A stretch of 64,000 nucleotides of DNA from Pithys albifrons albifrons (lineage: Eukaryota > Chordata > Aves > Passeriformes > Thamnophilidae), in NCBI RefSeq assembly GCF_047495875.1, contig NC_092480.1, positions 1,054,001 to 1,118,000 of the forward strand, in the 5' to 3' direction. The notes under the pieces were generated by a model. The model searched no databases. It was not told the DNA's origin and was given only the letters and a program-made list of their open reading frames with translations. Positions 33,746-45,938 of the stretch are shown here, one piece after another. The stretch's first letter is position 1, and every line of letters begins with the position of its first letter. The position numbers and the translations under genes were made by a program.

Positions 33746-35790
33746 GAAGTCAGGATAAAAACTGAGCATCTGAACCTACAAACCAGAGTCAAGATGGTCA
33801 CTGAAAATGTGGGGATGAGGAAAGATCAGTGAGAGGAGGATGAGGAGATGGAACCAGAGAGGGAGGAAGGAGAACTGCTCCCTTCCCTACACCAAGGAGC
33901 AGGAGCACAGTCCTGCTTGCCCACCAGGCTGGTGCTGGAGCTTCTGCCCAGACCCAGAGCCTTGGCAAGAAGATATCAGAGCTTAGAAAAATAATAATAA
34001 TTAAAAAAAAAACAAGCAGAGAAGCAGATGCCCAGATCATTGCAGAAACATTCCTCCCATTTAGCTGCCACACACCCCTTACCCCCCTGGCAAACAGGCA
34101 CCCGTGCCCTGGGTGCTGCCAGCCCTGAGGGGCACAGAGAGCCCCAAACCCCAAAACTGCAGCCTCACCATCCTCCCCCTCTCCTATTTTCCTCTAATTC
34201 CAGGTTTTTGCCCCTCATGCCCTGGATATGCCCAAACTAGGCAAAAACTCTCCTTAAAAGAGGCACAGCCAACCTGTCCCTTGCTGAAGGCTGGCACAGG
34301 GCAGAGCTTTAATTGCTCACCCAGCCCCATGCCAGGGCAGGAAAGAGGCACATTTGCTTCCTACCTCTTTCTATTTTGCTTGCTCTGGAGGAATTTTATG
34401 AATATAAAATCCTTACCACTGTGTAATAAGCACAATCCTCTTAGAGCAAATCTGACAGGCACTGAAGGTGTCTTAATGGGTGTATTATTTCTACTGTTCC
34501 CTCTGTCTGATATCTGGCAAGCAGAGGGGAGTGTGGTTAGAGGACACTGTGCAGCTGCCCTTCCCTCCCACCTCTCCTGTTCAGATTATTTCCCCTCTGT
34601 GACCTTTGGAATCTGATCTGCATCTGAACCAAAATTTGTGACCCTTTGATGAGCAAGGTAAGAGTCTGTGTGTGCCAAATTCATTTTCTTCCCCTCAAAA
34701 AAAATGTTCTTAAATAAGGCTCAACCAAATCCTTTAAGCCAGTTGCTTTTATCTATTTTTATATGGAATTTAAGGATTTGTGTCTTTTTCTTTCCCCACC
34801 TCCCTGTTGGTTCCCTTGTGACTGAATTACATCAGAGCTGAGAGTTGCAGCTTTCACTGGAGCTGGAGTAAAACTCTGAAAGAACCTGCAGCGATTTTGG
34901 TGGTGTTGCTCTGGGTGAGGACACAAATTTCTCCTTCACCCTCAGCATCATGGATGGTTTAATGCAAGTTTGGCTGCTGAGGTGCTGGGTTGTTCCAGCT
35001 GTGCCCAGCTGCTGGTGCCCAGGGTGCCAGGCTGTCCGTGAGCAGCCACTGCCTCCCCCTTGCCCTGTGTTTGTAGCAGAGCAACTCAGAGTTGGGCAAA
35101 GCTCCTCCTCCCTGCTCTGCCCTGAGGAACATCATGTCAAGGGATCCTCATCAAATCCCTAATTAAAATAATTAGGCCAGGATGAGCCAGAGCTACCCAG
35201 CATGGTGCCTGTGTTGGAGGAGCAACCTCCTCATCCTTCATTACCCCTCACTCTGCTCCCACTCAGCCTGAAGACAGATCTCCCCTCCCTCTGGGAGGCC
35301 TCTGGGAGAGCCAAAGGGAGGGAGATCCCCAAGTTCTCCCAGTTCCTGCAGAGCTTAATGGAAACAAATTAGGACGTGTCAGAGAAAATTATGAAGCTGC
35401 AAAATGCAACAGAGGAAAAGCTCTGGAATTGGGTGCTTTGAAAACCTGATGGAATGTGTTCCAGACGTGGAATTTCACAGCCCTGAGAAGCTCCCTTGGA
35501 TTTTGATAGCACAGTGAGGTCCTGAGCACATTGATCTCCATCATGTTCCCCTCTCCTTCTGTTCTCCCATCCCCTGGGAGGCTCCAATCCTGTTTTAACA
35601 CCCTCTGTCTCTGCAGGGGCTGCTGCTTGAGGAGCAGCCTCAGTGGGAGGGAAGCACGTTGGCTCTGGCACATATGGCAGAGCCAGATCTGTGCCTGCTG
35701 TGAATCCCACCAGCTCAGGGCAGCCCTGTCCTCTGGAAGCAGATCTGGAGGTGACCTATTTCCACATGGAATAGGAACTTTCAAGGAGAT
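33746..35790. other. 2 kb without recognised genes or repeats
   Basis: Mixed unique sequence. A GT-AG pair with a strong pyrimidine tract (CTCCCACCTCTCCTGTTCAG before 34585) and donor AAG|GTAAGAG at 34658 bounds 73 bp that is closed in every frame. If it is used at all, it would be a noncoding exon. Confidence 0.45.
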
Positions 35791-35998
35791 GCAGAATCAC
35801 AGCGTGGTTTGGTTGGAAGGGACCTTAAAGCTCACCCAGTGCCACCCCCTGCCATGGGCAGGGACACCTCCCATAGCCCAGGTTGCTCTAATCTGGCCTG
35901 GGACACTCTCAGGGATGGGGCAGCCACAGCTGCTCTGGGCACCTATGCCAGGGCTGCCCACCCTGACAGTAAAGAACCTCCTAATTCTAACACCTAAA
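35791..35998 (-). mobile_element. CR1 LINE 3' end, antisense
   Basis: GCAGAATCACAGCGTGGTTT, GGAAGGGACCTTAAAGCTCA, GGCAGGGACACCTCCCATAG and CTCAGGGATGGGGCAGCCAC follow in antisense CR1 order, ending near CTAATTCTAACACCTAAACT. Confidence 0.94.
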
Positions 35999-36805
35999 CT
36001 AACCCTGAGCAAAGGTTTAGATTAGAAAACAAACCAAAGGTGATTGCTGAGCAAAGCTGAGCCCCAGCTGGGATGTGCCATTAGGATCACTCATCTGCAC
36101 ACAGGGAGATGGAGGGACAGATTGAGAAACACCATCCCAGCCTTATTCTCAAAATCTCGATTAGGAAGTGGCAGGTAAGACAGGTAAAGTGGTGATAATT
36201 TTCTTTCTCTCCTTTAGTTCTCTCCCCATCCCCCTTCAGAAGAAAAAAAAATACTCAAAGAAAGGAAGGAATAATCTCAAAGCCAAAAAAAAGAGCACAT
36301 TTTCTCCATTAAGCTTATTGATGGTCTCAGCAGACCACAGCAAGATCAAAGAGAGGGAGGAAAAATGTGCAGCTAATTAAGGAAACAACTGAGTACAAGA
36401 CAAATATCAGAAAGCAACACAAAAGGCTGACAGAGATGGGGATGGGGCCACAAACAGAGCACCCAGTGCCAATCCTGCAGCACTCAGGAGGCTGCAGGGA
36501 CCAAACAGCCTTTGCCACAACAGGCTGAGAACAGGCTCAGCCTCAACCCAAACTCTGCCCAGGGAAGGTGTCCCTGCAGTGGGATCTGCCAGGACCTGCC
36601 AGGGGGTGGGACAACACCCTCTGTGGTGCCACTTGCCACATCTCAAGGGCAGATCCAACACCTGCCCAAATCACTGCCTCAACCCCCCTAATCTCAGTGC
36701 TGCTCAATCAACCACTGCTTTGGAGCTCAGGCAGCAGGAATTTTGGGAGTTTGGGCACCCAAGGGCCTGGCAGCTCCAGCAGCACCCCGAGTCTGTGCCC
36801 ACAGG
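35999..36805. other. unique stretch
   Basis: An A-rich run lies at about 36239-36292. A weak GT-AG pair bounds 36105-36174. No gene is recognised. Confidence 0.45.
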
Positions 36806-37354
36806 TCTGCCGGGATGGTGTCACTGCCAGGACAGTGTCACTGCCAGGACTGTGGCACTGCCAGGACAGTGGCACTGCCAGGACGGTGACACTGCCAGGA
36901 CGGTGTCACTGCCAGGACAGTGGCACTGCCAGAATGGTGGCACTGCCAGGATGGTGACACTGCCAGGATGGTGGCACTGCCAGGATGGTGGCACTGCCAG
37001 GACAGTGGCACTGCCAGGACGGTGGCACTGCCAGGATGGTGGCACTGCCAGGACAGTGGCACTGCCATGATGATGTCACTGCCAGGATGGTGTCACTGCC
37101 AGGACAGTGGCACTGCCAGGACAGTGGCACTGCCAGGATGGTGGCACTGCCAGGACAGTGGCACTGCCAGGACGGTGTCACTGCCAGGATGGTGACACTG
37201 CCAGGACAGTGACACTGCCAGGACTATGGCACTGCCAGGACGGTGACACTGCCAGGATGGTGGCACTGCCAGGATGGTGGCACTGCCAGGACAGTGGCAC
37301 TGCCAGGACGGTGGCACTGCCAGGATGGTGGCACTGCCAGGACAGTGGCACTGC
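36806..37354. repeat. 17-bp minisatellite, about 32 units
   Basis: The unit is CACTGCCAGGACAGTGG, with A/G and T/C variants mainly in GGACAGTGG versus GGATGGTGG versus GGACGGTGA. The period is constant at 17 bp. Because 17 is not a multiple of three, one stop-free frame means all frames of that strand are stop-free. This explains the overlapping long ORFs here. Confidence 0.97.
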
Positions 37355-40036
37355 CTGGTTTCCCTGGTCACTGGAGCATTTCTTCGAGGTTTGGTTTCAG
37401 AGGTGCTGAGCAACTACTGTCTCATCTGAAGAGTCAGCACAAGGAGATTCTGCCCCAGCAGAGTCCCCAGGAGGATGAGCAGAGCAGGATCCCTGTGCTC
37501 CAAAGTGTTCCTGACTCCTGGCTGCTGGGAAACACTCCCGTCCCTCTCGACAGAAGTACAGCTCACATGCAGATGCTCTTCCACGTGGCCAAACCTGCAC
37601 AAATGCTCACATAAATTCAGATTAGCAAAGAGCCTTTATTGACATGACAGGCACTACAAGCACTGCCAAAGCAGGAGAGGAGAAACCTGTCAGGGGGAGA
37701 CAGGACTGAGCAGCCAGGCTGGATGTGCAGCCCCCCAGATGCCCTGGGGAGGGGATGGAATGGGCAGCCCTGCATCTCCAGCTGTGCCAGGGTGAGCTGG
37801 GGCACAGTCCTGCCCTCCTCACTCCCCACACCCCTGGCACCCACTGAATCTGCTGTGCCAGGATCCCTTTCCTTCTTGCCAGCACACTTTCTGGAATGCT
37901 CTTTCATCCACGCAGCACAGGCTGCTCCCTCCCTCCCCTGAAGTGTGTTTGCTTCTGTTATCACACATTCCTGTCTCCTCTTGTTGCCTCACACCTCTCC
38001 AGACAGCAAGGGGAGCAAGCCAGAGCTTCTCAACACCTTGGCAGAGCTGGTGGAAACAGGCACTGGTGGGCTCTGCACCCACTGGAAGGTCTGCAACCAG
38101 CTGGGACCAACATTTGTGAGAATGAAGGTGGAAAAGAGCAGGGTGGAAACAGCTGGGAAGAGTCCAGCACCTCAGGAGTGAAGCATTCCAAAGGGGAATG
38201 GAATTTCCCTCCAGGTTATGAGGGTGCAGCTGATGGAGACAGTTGTGGTTGGGAAGGAATTCTCCCCAAGGGACCCTGGCAAGGACTGAAGTTGAGAAAG
38301 GAGGACAAAAATATATTTTTCTCTCAAGGACAAAACAAGAATTCAGTGAATGTGCTGCTCACATTTCAGGAAATTTCCCTCTGTAACAGTCCTCAAGTCC
38401 CTCCAAACACCAGCTTTGAGTGCTCCCTGTGCATCTCTCTTAGCCTTGTGAGGTCCAGGAGACCTGGATCAGGTTCATTTCCAGCATGGGTGTCCAGGGG
38501 AACCCTCAATGTGCTTTTGCTGACCCTCCAGTTCCATCACAAGATGAAAATGGTTGGTTTGGGTCCATCGAGCCCTTTGCTCACCTCCAAAAGGGATGGG
38601 ACACCAGCAAATACCAAGGAACTGAACAAGTAAACAATCATTCTATGGATTATGGAGAGCAGGGAGCAACAATGCCAAGAGACTTCACTTTATTCATCTC
38701 CAGATAAAAGCCCAAGTGTGGAAGATCAAAGCCAAGTATTGCTGCCTGCTGTGTGCACATTGACCTGTTGTTCTGAGATCTTGGTGCTTACAGGAAAATG
38801 CGAGTTTTTTATTTTAAAAAAGGGAAAAGAAACCTCTTCAGAGAAAGCATTAAAGCAAAAGCCCCTTTCAATTCCAAATGTTCACAGGAGCTGCCTCCAG
38901 AGGTGATGCTGAGCAGACCTCTAGCAAGAGAGCATGTTTTGTTTGCATAAAACTCTCAGCTCTGCAAATAAAACTTGATATTTATGACTTGTGAGAGTCC
39001 CCTCCTCCTGCCCAAGTCTGCTGTGAATCTCCTCCAGCCTCCAACTCCACAGTGACTCATGGTCTCACCCCTGGGTGACACTCCGTGTTCCTCACGGGGC
39101 TCCTTCTCCTCCAGAGCTCTTGGTGACTTTGGGCCAGTCAGGTCACGGTGAGCTCTGGGGAGACAAGGACCTTTAAAAACAGCACCCCTTGGCACGGAGA
39201 CCTGAGCTGAAGGCAGAGGTGCTGCTGAGGAGGGGCAGGGCTGAGGGGCACCCACTGCTGAGGGGGAGCATCTCTGGTGGGTGCCGTGGGCTGGCACAGC
39301 AGGAGAGCACCCTGTGCTTCCATGGCAATCCCTGGGTTTGGCATCCACCTTCCCAAACTCCCACCCAGCTGCTGCCCCCACCACCCAATCCACTGCTCAG
39401 GCAGTGCAGAAACATCCCCACACCCCCCAGCTCTCCTCACCCAGGGTGGAGCTTGGAGAGAGCAGCACCCAAGGGGGAGAGGAAAGGGGTTAGGCCAGGG
39501 AAGGAAGGGGAATACAACACCCACCTGAGAGCACAGACATGTTAATTAGATGGCAAGTTGCAATTACTCATCTTGGAGTTTTGCCAGCCAATCTGCATGT
39601 GAAACACCACAGGTCTGAGTGGGCAGGAGGGTCTGGGGACCTGTGGTTTGAGTCTGTGAGGACACAGAGCTGTCCTGCTCAAGGACAGCAGTGCAGGGGC
39701 TGCAGGGCAGGCAGGGCACGTCCACCAGGAGAACACCCCAGGACAGAGGGAGGAGCAGCTCCCTGGTGGAGCAGGCACAGGTGACCCCTGCTTTGTGCAC
39801 TCCATGGTCCAGCACAGGGGGCAGGGTCAGGGGACAGAGGGCAAACCACACTCCCCCTCCCCAAGCACAAAATGCTAAACTGTATTTTGGGCCAAATTCT
39901 GGACTTCAGGGTGCTGAAAACTCATCACCAAGGAAAAAAATCTTTCATCTCCCTCTGCTACCTGATCTCTGTGCAATGGCAGGTGCCTGTGTGCTCTTCC
40001 ACATGGAGGTCCTCTGGAAAAGCATCAGAGTATTGG
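37355..40036. other. 2.7 kb without recognised genes or repeats
   Basis: Mixed unique sequence with no CR1 signature and no array. The ORFs do not resemble known proteins. Confidence 0.5.
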
Positions 40037-40178
40037 CAGACCCCTGGAAATGTCCAAGGGCAAGTTGGACAGGGCTTGGAGCAACCTGGGCTGGTGGGAG
40101 GTGTCCCTGCCCATGGCAGGGGGTGGAAGGAGATGGGCTTTAATGTCCCTGCCACCCAAACCAGTCTGTGGTTCCATC
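40037..40178 (+). mobile_element. CR1 LINE 3' end
   Basis: CCCCTGGAAATGTCCAAGGG, CAGGGCTTGGAGCAACCTGG, GGTGTCCCTGCCCATGGCAG and GCCACCCAAACCAGTCTGTG form a sense CR1 3' terminus. Confidence 0.93.
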
Positions 40179-40329
40179 CATCCCAGCTCAGCCAGCCCAG
40201 AGTGGCAGTAGGAGAGGAGGGGACGGTGCTGCAGGGAACAACATCCCCTTTATTTGCCCTGTGAAGGCAGAATTGAAACAAAATGTAGGAAATCCCTCTG
40301 AATCCATCCAGGCAGCACCTCCAGTCCCA

Positions 40330-40580
40330 TGGGAAGGTTTGAGCTAGAGGAGCTCGAGCTGATTGCAATTACACCATCCTGTCTGGCTGGAAAGCAAATG
40401 AAACTGCACCAGAGTTGCAGCTTTAATTGAAATTTCCTGGGATCTGTTATTACATGGCAGTGATTGTTCTGCGCCACTAATGAGCCTTTGCTCAGATGAT
40501 TATCCAAGTGTCTCTCCAGTCGCTATTTCATTATTGTGTTATTAATGATCAGATCAGATTGTCACAGCTGAGACAGGAGC
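40330..40580. promoter_or_regulatory. strongest candidate enhancer-like element
   Basis: Repeat-free sequence with GCTGATTGCAATTACACCAT near 40359, GCTTTAATTGAAATTTCCTG, TGTTATTACATGGCAGTGAT, CCACTAATGAGCCTTTGCTC and TTATTGTGTTATTAATGATC near 40535. Dense, varied TAAT/ATTA cores with SOX/POU-like pieces over 250 bp are typical of deeply conserved noncoding elements. It ends just before a CA microsatellite. Target gene unknown. Confidence 0.4.
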
Positions 40581-40596
40581 CAGAGCAGGATCAGAG

Positions 40597-40645
40597 CACA
40601 CACACACACACACACACAGGGCTGCCTTGGCACACACACACACAC
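40597..40645. repeat. (CA)n microsatellite in two blocks
   Basis: CA runs at about 40597-40618 and 40631-40645, separated by GGGCTGCCTTGG. Confidence 0.95.
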
Positions 40646-40754
40646 TCCCTGGCACAGGGCTGGGGTGGCACTGCTGCTGCCCTGGCACAGCCTGCACACC
40701 CCTTTGGGGGTGACTGAGGGATGGCAGATCTCTCTTCACTCTCTGGACTGTGCC

Positions 40755-40850
40755 ACAGGATGGCTGGAGTTGGGAGGGACCTTAAGGAACATCCTGTCCC
40801 AGATCCCTGCCATGGGCAGGGACACCTTCCATTGGCACAGATGTGTTCAG
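40755..40850 (-). mobile_element. CR1 LINE 3' end, antisense, short
   Basis: CACAGGATGGCTGGAGTTGG, GAGGGACCTTAAGGAACATC and TGCCATGGGCAGGGACACCT match the antisense CR1 terminus. Confidence 0.9.
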
Positions 40851-42844
40851 GCAAATAGATGTCTCTGCAAGGTTTTGTGGAGGGGACAGAAGAATCACAG
40901 CAAAAGTAAGAAAAAGCACCACTGGGCAACAGATAAACACATATTTGATACAGTCAAATGATATGAAAGGCAAATATGTTGTCACAGAGAACTCAGCATA
41001 ATTCTGTACAAATTCTCTCATGTCACTTCAAGAATTAGCTTGTGATTTGCTCTTTGGCTGTGCTGGAGCCTTCCCATGGTCTGAGTTCTGTGAGCCTTTG
41101 GGGTGGGGGCTCTGAACACCCTCAGGGCTGTGCAGGGTGGATGGCAGCGACCAGAGCCAACACCTGTGCTGGAAAGGCTCCTGCTCTCCTGACTTTGTCT
41201 CCCAAGAAAGACTTTTCTTCTTTCTGGGTTTGCTCATTTTGTAATTACAAGGGTAAAGCTTTTTATTTGATTTTCTGGTCATCCAGTGAAACAGGAATTG
41301 TCACCATTTCCTTATCAACACGAGGAGACTCCAGGACTCTCCTGAGTGTCTGGTGGGTCAGAAATCCCATCACTACAGAGCCTCCCTCTCATCCTCCTTG
41401 ACTGACCAAGAACATCCCCAGGAGGCTGAAGCCTCTCTCAGACACCTCCCAGCAACACTTCACATGTCCCCAGGCTCCTGAAATCCCTGAGACACCCAAT
41501 CCCTTCTGGGTTTGGCCACATTCCAGGAGTTCTGCTTTCCCTTGCTTGGATTGTTTGGGATTTCTTGTGTGATGTTGGGCAAAAGCACTTCCCTATTTCA
41601 GTTACTTCAGATATAAAAAAAAGAGGCTCAAAAGTTCAATCCCAAAGCTGGGTGGAATTTCAGTTTCCTTGTGAAATGTATCCAGAACCATAAAATGAAG
41701 TTTTAAAACAGCAGGAAGTGACTACAAAAATCAGGGAGAGTTAAGGGAATATTCCAGTCAAGAGAAGTATCAGTAAAAAATTCAGAACTGCCAAACTTTT
41801 ATTTGTCATTACAATTACTTTTAATTTCTTTCCTTATTATTTTTTTTAATCTGCTGTTCCTATTTAAGCCAAATGTGTTGTTAACCCAGGAGGGAGAGCT
41901 GGGGCTCCCTTGGGGATGGCTCAGCCCTTCAGCCTCTGCTGATTTGTCCCTGGGGTTTTGCTGCCCAGGACACTGAGCACGTCTTGGTAATTGGACCAAA
42001 AAGTTTATTTCCCTAATATTTTGTTTTACCTTTAAATAAATATTCCAATATTTGGATAACCTTCCTCACCCAGGATTGCAGGAAGTTGTACAGTCTTTAT
42101 GAAGGAAAATGCTCTGGGTAAGTGCTTGGTATTGTTCTTAATGCTGGTAAAAGACAATCTGCATGTCCAGGAATCATTTTCTTAAAATCCTAGCAGAGAT
42201 TCTTGCTCTTTTTTTCTCCTTTCTCAGAAACACACCACACACCATTAGATCATTATGGTCTATCAATTTGTCATATTTCAGCAATTTTTGTCCTTAAGGA
42301 TCCAAGATGAGAAATCACTAAAAAGGTCTAAAACTGGAGAAAAATCATTTTACAAAAACAATTGCTCCATTTCGATGTCAAAACACAGAATATTCTTCTC
42401 CTTTGAAAGAACATTAAAAAAAAAAATCCCATGTCCCTTCAGCAACAATCATTTCCCTCTGTGAGTTTTGCACATCGTGGGCTCAGGTGTCTTTCTCAGG
42501 ACTGATGGTGGAGCTTTAATTCCTCCACCTTAAATCACTCCCCATTTCTCAGCACTGGAATCCTGGATGTTGATTTAATCTGCTCCTCTCCCCGTTGGTG
42601 GGAGCAGCCTGGGCTTGCAGGGGAGGTGACACTCAGGAAGGTCCTTCCTTGCCCCAATTCCCAGGCAAGTTTTGGGCTGCACCAAAAGAGCTCAAGGGAA
42701 GGGATTGTCCCCCTCTGCTCTCTCCTGTGAGAGTCCCTCCTGCAGTGCAGGGCCCACCCCTGGGCTCCAGCCCCAGGGAGACATGGACCTGCAGGAATGA
42801 GGCCAGGGGATGCCAGCAAGGGGATCCCAGTGCTGGAAAAGGTC
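40851..42844. other. 2 kb without recognised genes or repeats
   Basis: AT-rich parts lie at 41800-42060 and 42240-42430. No repeat or gene is recognised. Confidence 0.5.
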
Positions 42845-43220
42845 TCCTGTGGAGCCAGGCTGGGAGAGCTGGAGAAGAGAAGGCTCCAGGGACACTTGAG
42901 AGCCCCTTCCAGTGCCTGAAGGGGCTCCAGGAGAGCTGGAGAGGGACTGGGGACAAGGGATGGAGGAACAGGACACAGGGAATGGCCTCAGGCTGAAGGA
43001 GAGAAGATGTGAGGATGGAATTCCTGGCTGGGAGGGTGGGCAGGCCCTGGCACAGGTGCCCAGAGCAGCTGTGGCTGCCCCATCCCTGGGAGTGTCCCAG
43101 GCCAGGCTGGGCAGGGCTTGGAGCACCCTGGGCTGGTGGGAGGTGTCCCTGCCATGGCAGGGGTGGCACTGGGTGGGCTTTGAGGTCCCTCCAACCCAAA
43201 CCAATCTGGTGTTCTGTGAC
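42845..43220 (+). mobile_element. CR1 LINE 3' region, ~375 bp, one of the longest copies here
   Basis: GGAGAAGAGAAGGCTCCAGG, GACTGGGGACAAGGGATGGA, GGCCCTGGCACAGGTGCCCA, GAGCAGCTGTGGCTGCCCCA, GGTGTCCCTGCCATGGCAGG and CCAACCCAAACCAATCTGGT are in sense order, ending in a TTCTGTGACTCC tail that resembles the CR1 3' octamer. The minus-strand ORF of about 290 codons over it is a shadow. Confidence 0.94.
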
Positions 43221-44763
43221 TCCAAGCCTGGGTATTCCCACCAGCCTCTGCCCCAGCTGGATCCAACCACCTTGGACCAGGAACCCCAACACCTCCCATC
43301 CAGCTGCAGAGGACACTTTGCTGTGCACAAGGTGTGGGCTCAGCTCAGTGTGAGACACAGACACGATGCTGAGGCAGCACTGAGTTAAATTCCTGCCCTG
43401 CCAGGACTCCAGGCAGTCCCTCTCCAGGCTGTGCCCTCCCTGCCCAGGCCACACCAGCCACACCAGCAGGACAGAAAGGGCTCTGTGGCTCCCCTGGGCC
43501 CCAGCAGAGAACATGAACTGATTATATTCTACATTCAGTCAGGAGGAAGGATCAATCTGTAATTAAGAGGCTTCTCTCCCACCCCTCCATCAGGTCTTTG
43601 CCTCTTCTCCCCTCCCATCCCCCCCAAACCTTCCAGCATGAAGTCAATTTAATGAGATTTTTCAGTAACAAATGACCAGTTTGTAATAATTATATTTTCT
43701 TCTGCAATTGCTGTAAAAATGATTTAAAGCAGAGAAGGGTCCAATTTATTAAGCATCAAATTTTCTGCAGTGAACTTTTAACTAAGAGATGAGAAGAGGC
43801 CTGAGACTGCAGGAGCTTCCCTTGCCCCTCTCTGGGCTTTGCCACCAAATATTGGTGCTTTGTAGATAAAGATTTGGCTCCTTCATGAAAGGAAATGAAT
43901 CCTGGGGCAGGCAGAGCCCTTTTCTCCACACTGACAGCATGTCCTGTGCACTGGAGTTTGGTGATCCTTGACAAGCCTTGGCTTTCCCTCCCTCCCTGCC
44001 CTTCAAATTCCACTCTTCCACGTCCTGGGTCTCCTCAAGTGATTTACTGTAACCAAAATGCCACCTGGTCTTTAACAGTGTTGAGACAGAGCATCTGGGG
44101 GAGGCCCAGAAACAACATTCCAACTTTAAAGCTTCACTGGAAAGTCACTTTCCTGCCTTTGATGAATCCCAGAGCTCAAGTTCTGCAATCATTGCTACTG
44201 TACAAAGACACCACAGCTAAAGGAGTTATTTAAACCACGCAGAAAGCTCGGGAGGAAGTGAGAGTTCAAACATTCCAGACTCTGGCACTGCCTCAGCAGC
44301 TTCCTAATTACAGCAACTTCCAGCTCATCTTGTGCCTGGAGTGGGACAACAACAGGACAGAAAAGATCTTGCCTTGAACTTCTCCTGCTTAGCCAGGAAA
44401 GCCTCAAGGGGTGTGTTTTTTTCAGGAGTGCCCACAATTTTCCTGTACAGTCCCTCTTGGGGCTGCTCCAATCCATTATTGATGGAGGAAGGACAGAATC
44501 CAGGGAGCAGAGCTTGGAGATCCCTGTGGAAAAGGTGCTGGGCAGAGCTAAACCAGGAAGGTGATCATGAGAAGGGAAATCAGTGATGCCAAAGGGGTTT
44601 TGGTTCTGATTTTCACATTTTGTAGATTTTAGGAACACAGTAGTTGTAGAGTTTTAGAGGGTTAATATTTCTAACAGTTTAATGCCTTTCTATCACTATC
44701 CCTGTCCCAGAACAGGGAGCTCAAATTCCTTTAGTTAATTAATCTTGTTCAGACTCCTTTCCA
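43221..44763. other. unique stretch
   Basis: AT-rich between 43650 and 43770. No repeat or gene is recognised. Confidence 0.5.
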
Positions 44764-45938
44764 AGGTAGAGCTGAAGGATATCAGAGGCCCACAGAATGA
44801 AACAAACACAGGTCAGAGTGACCCAAAAGCCAGAACTGGATGAACTCCAAGAGACCTTTGTGTGCCTGAGGAAGAGGAGCTGATGAAGACAGAGGGTCTT
44901 GATGACCCCAGACCCAATTCCAGGGGTTGGTCCAGGGGTGGGACTGGGGCTGGACTGAGAAATGTGTAAAGCAATGATTGGAAGGATCTTATTATAAAAG
45001 CCATGGAAACAAGAACTGGGACACATGGATGTCATCCTGTATTCCTGTGGGCTGTAGGCCTGGGATATTAAAGGACCTTTACTTTTATCTTACCCTGCAC
45101 TAACGTGGCTCAAAGTCCTGGTTTTGGGGGGAAGGGTCATTCATGGCATCACAAGGTAGAGCTGAAGGATATCAGAGACCCACAGAATGAAAACATAAAC
45201 ACAGGTCAGAGTGACCCAAAAGCCAGAACTGGATGAACTCCAAGAGACCTTTGTGTGCCCGAGGAAGAAGAGCTGATGAAGACAGAGGGTCTTGATGACC
45301 CCAGACCCAATTCCAGGGGTTGGACAAGGGTGGGACTGGGGCTGGACTGAGAAATGTGTAAAGCAATGATTGGAGGGATCTTATTATAAAAGCCATGGAA
45401 ACAAGAACTGGGACACATGCATGTCATCCTGTATTCCTGTGGGCTGTAGGCCTGGGATATTAAAGGACCTTTACTTTTATCTTACCCTGCACTAACGTGG
45501 CTCAAAGTCCTGGTTTTGGGGGGAAGGGTCATTCATGGCATCACAAGGTAGAGCTGAAGGATATCAGAGACCCACAGAATGAAAACATAAACACAGGTCA
45601 GAGTGACCCAAAAGCCAGAACTGGATGAGCTCCAAGAGACCTTTGTGTGCCTGAAGAAGAAGAGCTGATGAAGACAGAGGGTCTTGATGACCCCAGACCC
45701 AATTCCAGGGGTTGGACCAGGGGTGGGACTGGGGCTGGACTGAGAAATGTGTAAAGCAATGATTGGAGGGATCTTATTATAAAAGCCATGGAAACAAGAA
45801 CTGGGACACATGGAAGTCATCCTGTATTCCTGTGGGCTGTGGGCCCTGTGATATTAAAGGACCTTTACTTTTTATCTTACCCTACACTAACGTGGCTTGA
45901 AGTCCTGTTTTTGAGGGGAAGGGTCAGTCATGGCATCA
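44764..45938 (+). repeat. ~391-bp tandem triplicate resembling a retroviral LTR
   Basis: AGGTAGAGCTGAAGGATATC starts at 44764, 45154 and 45546 (periods 390 and 392), and the third copy ends near 45938. Every copy carries a TATAAAAG (44993, 45385, 45778) and, 74-75 bp downstream, an ATTAAAGGACC polyadenylation-type signal (45067, 45459, 45853). That order and spacing fit the promoter and R/polyA part of an endogenous retrovirus LTR. No gag-, pol- or env-like frame lies between copies. Alternatively it is a lineage-specific satellite with such motifs. Strand is set by the TATA-to-polyA direction. Confidence 0.72.

Noticed and set aside
34585..34657. Strong splice-signal pair around 73 bp
   Set aside because: Every frame contains a stop, so it cannot be an internal coding exon. 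A noncoding exon is possible but unsupported.
36806..37354. NFI-like TGGC...GCCA palindromes in the 17-bp array
   Set aside because: The spacing between half-sites is 3 bases (TGGCACTGCCA), while the NFI consensus needs 5, so it is not a standard site.
36579..37614. Cys/His/Trp-bearing repeat peptides that at first looked like a metal-binding repeat protein
   Set aside because: The 17-bp period forces all three frames of each strand to cycle through the same reading, so the apparent WHCQ repeats are inevitable from the DNA repeat.
42633..43514. A 293-codon minus-strand frame
   Set aside because: It lies largely antisense to a sense-oriented CR1 3' region, and its peptides are the familiar shadow translation of CR1.
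44739..45820. Three similar minus-strand frames of 60-98 codons, as if a small gene family
   Set aside because: They are antisense copies of the ~391-bp tandem unit. The similarity comes from the triplication, and the frames are interrupted differently in each copy.
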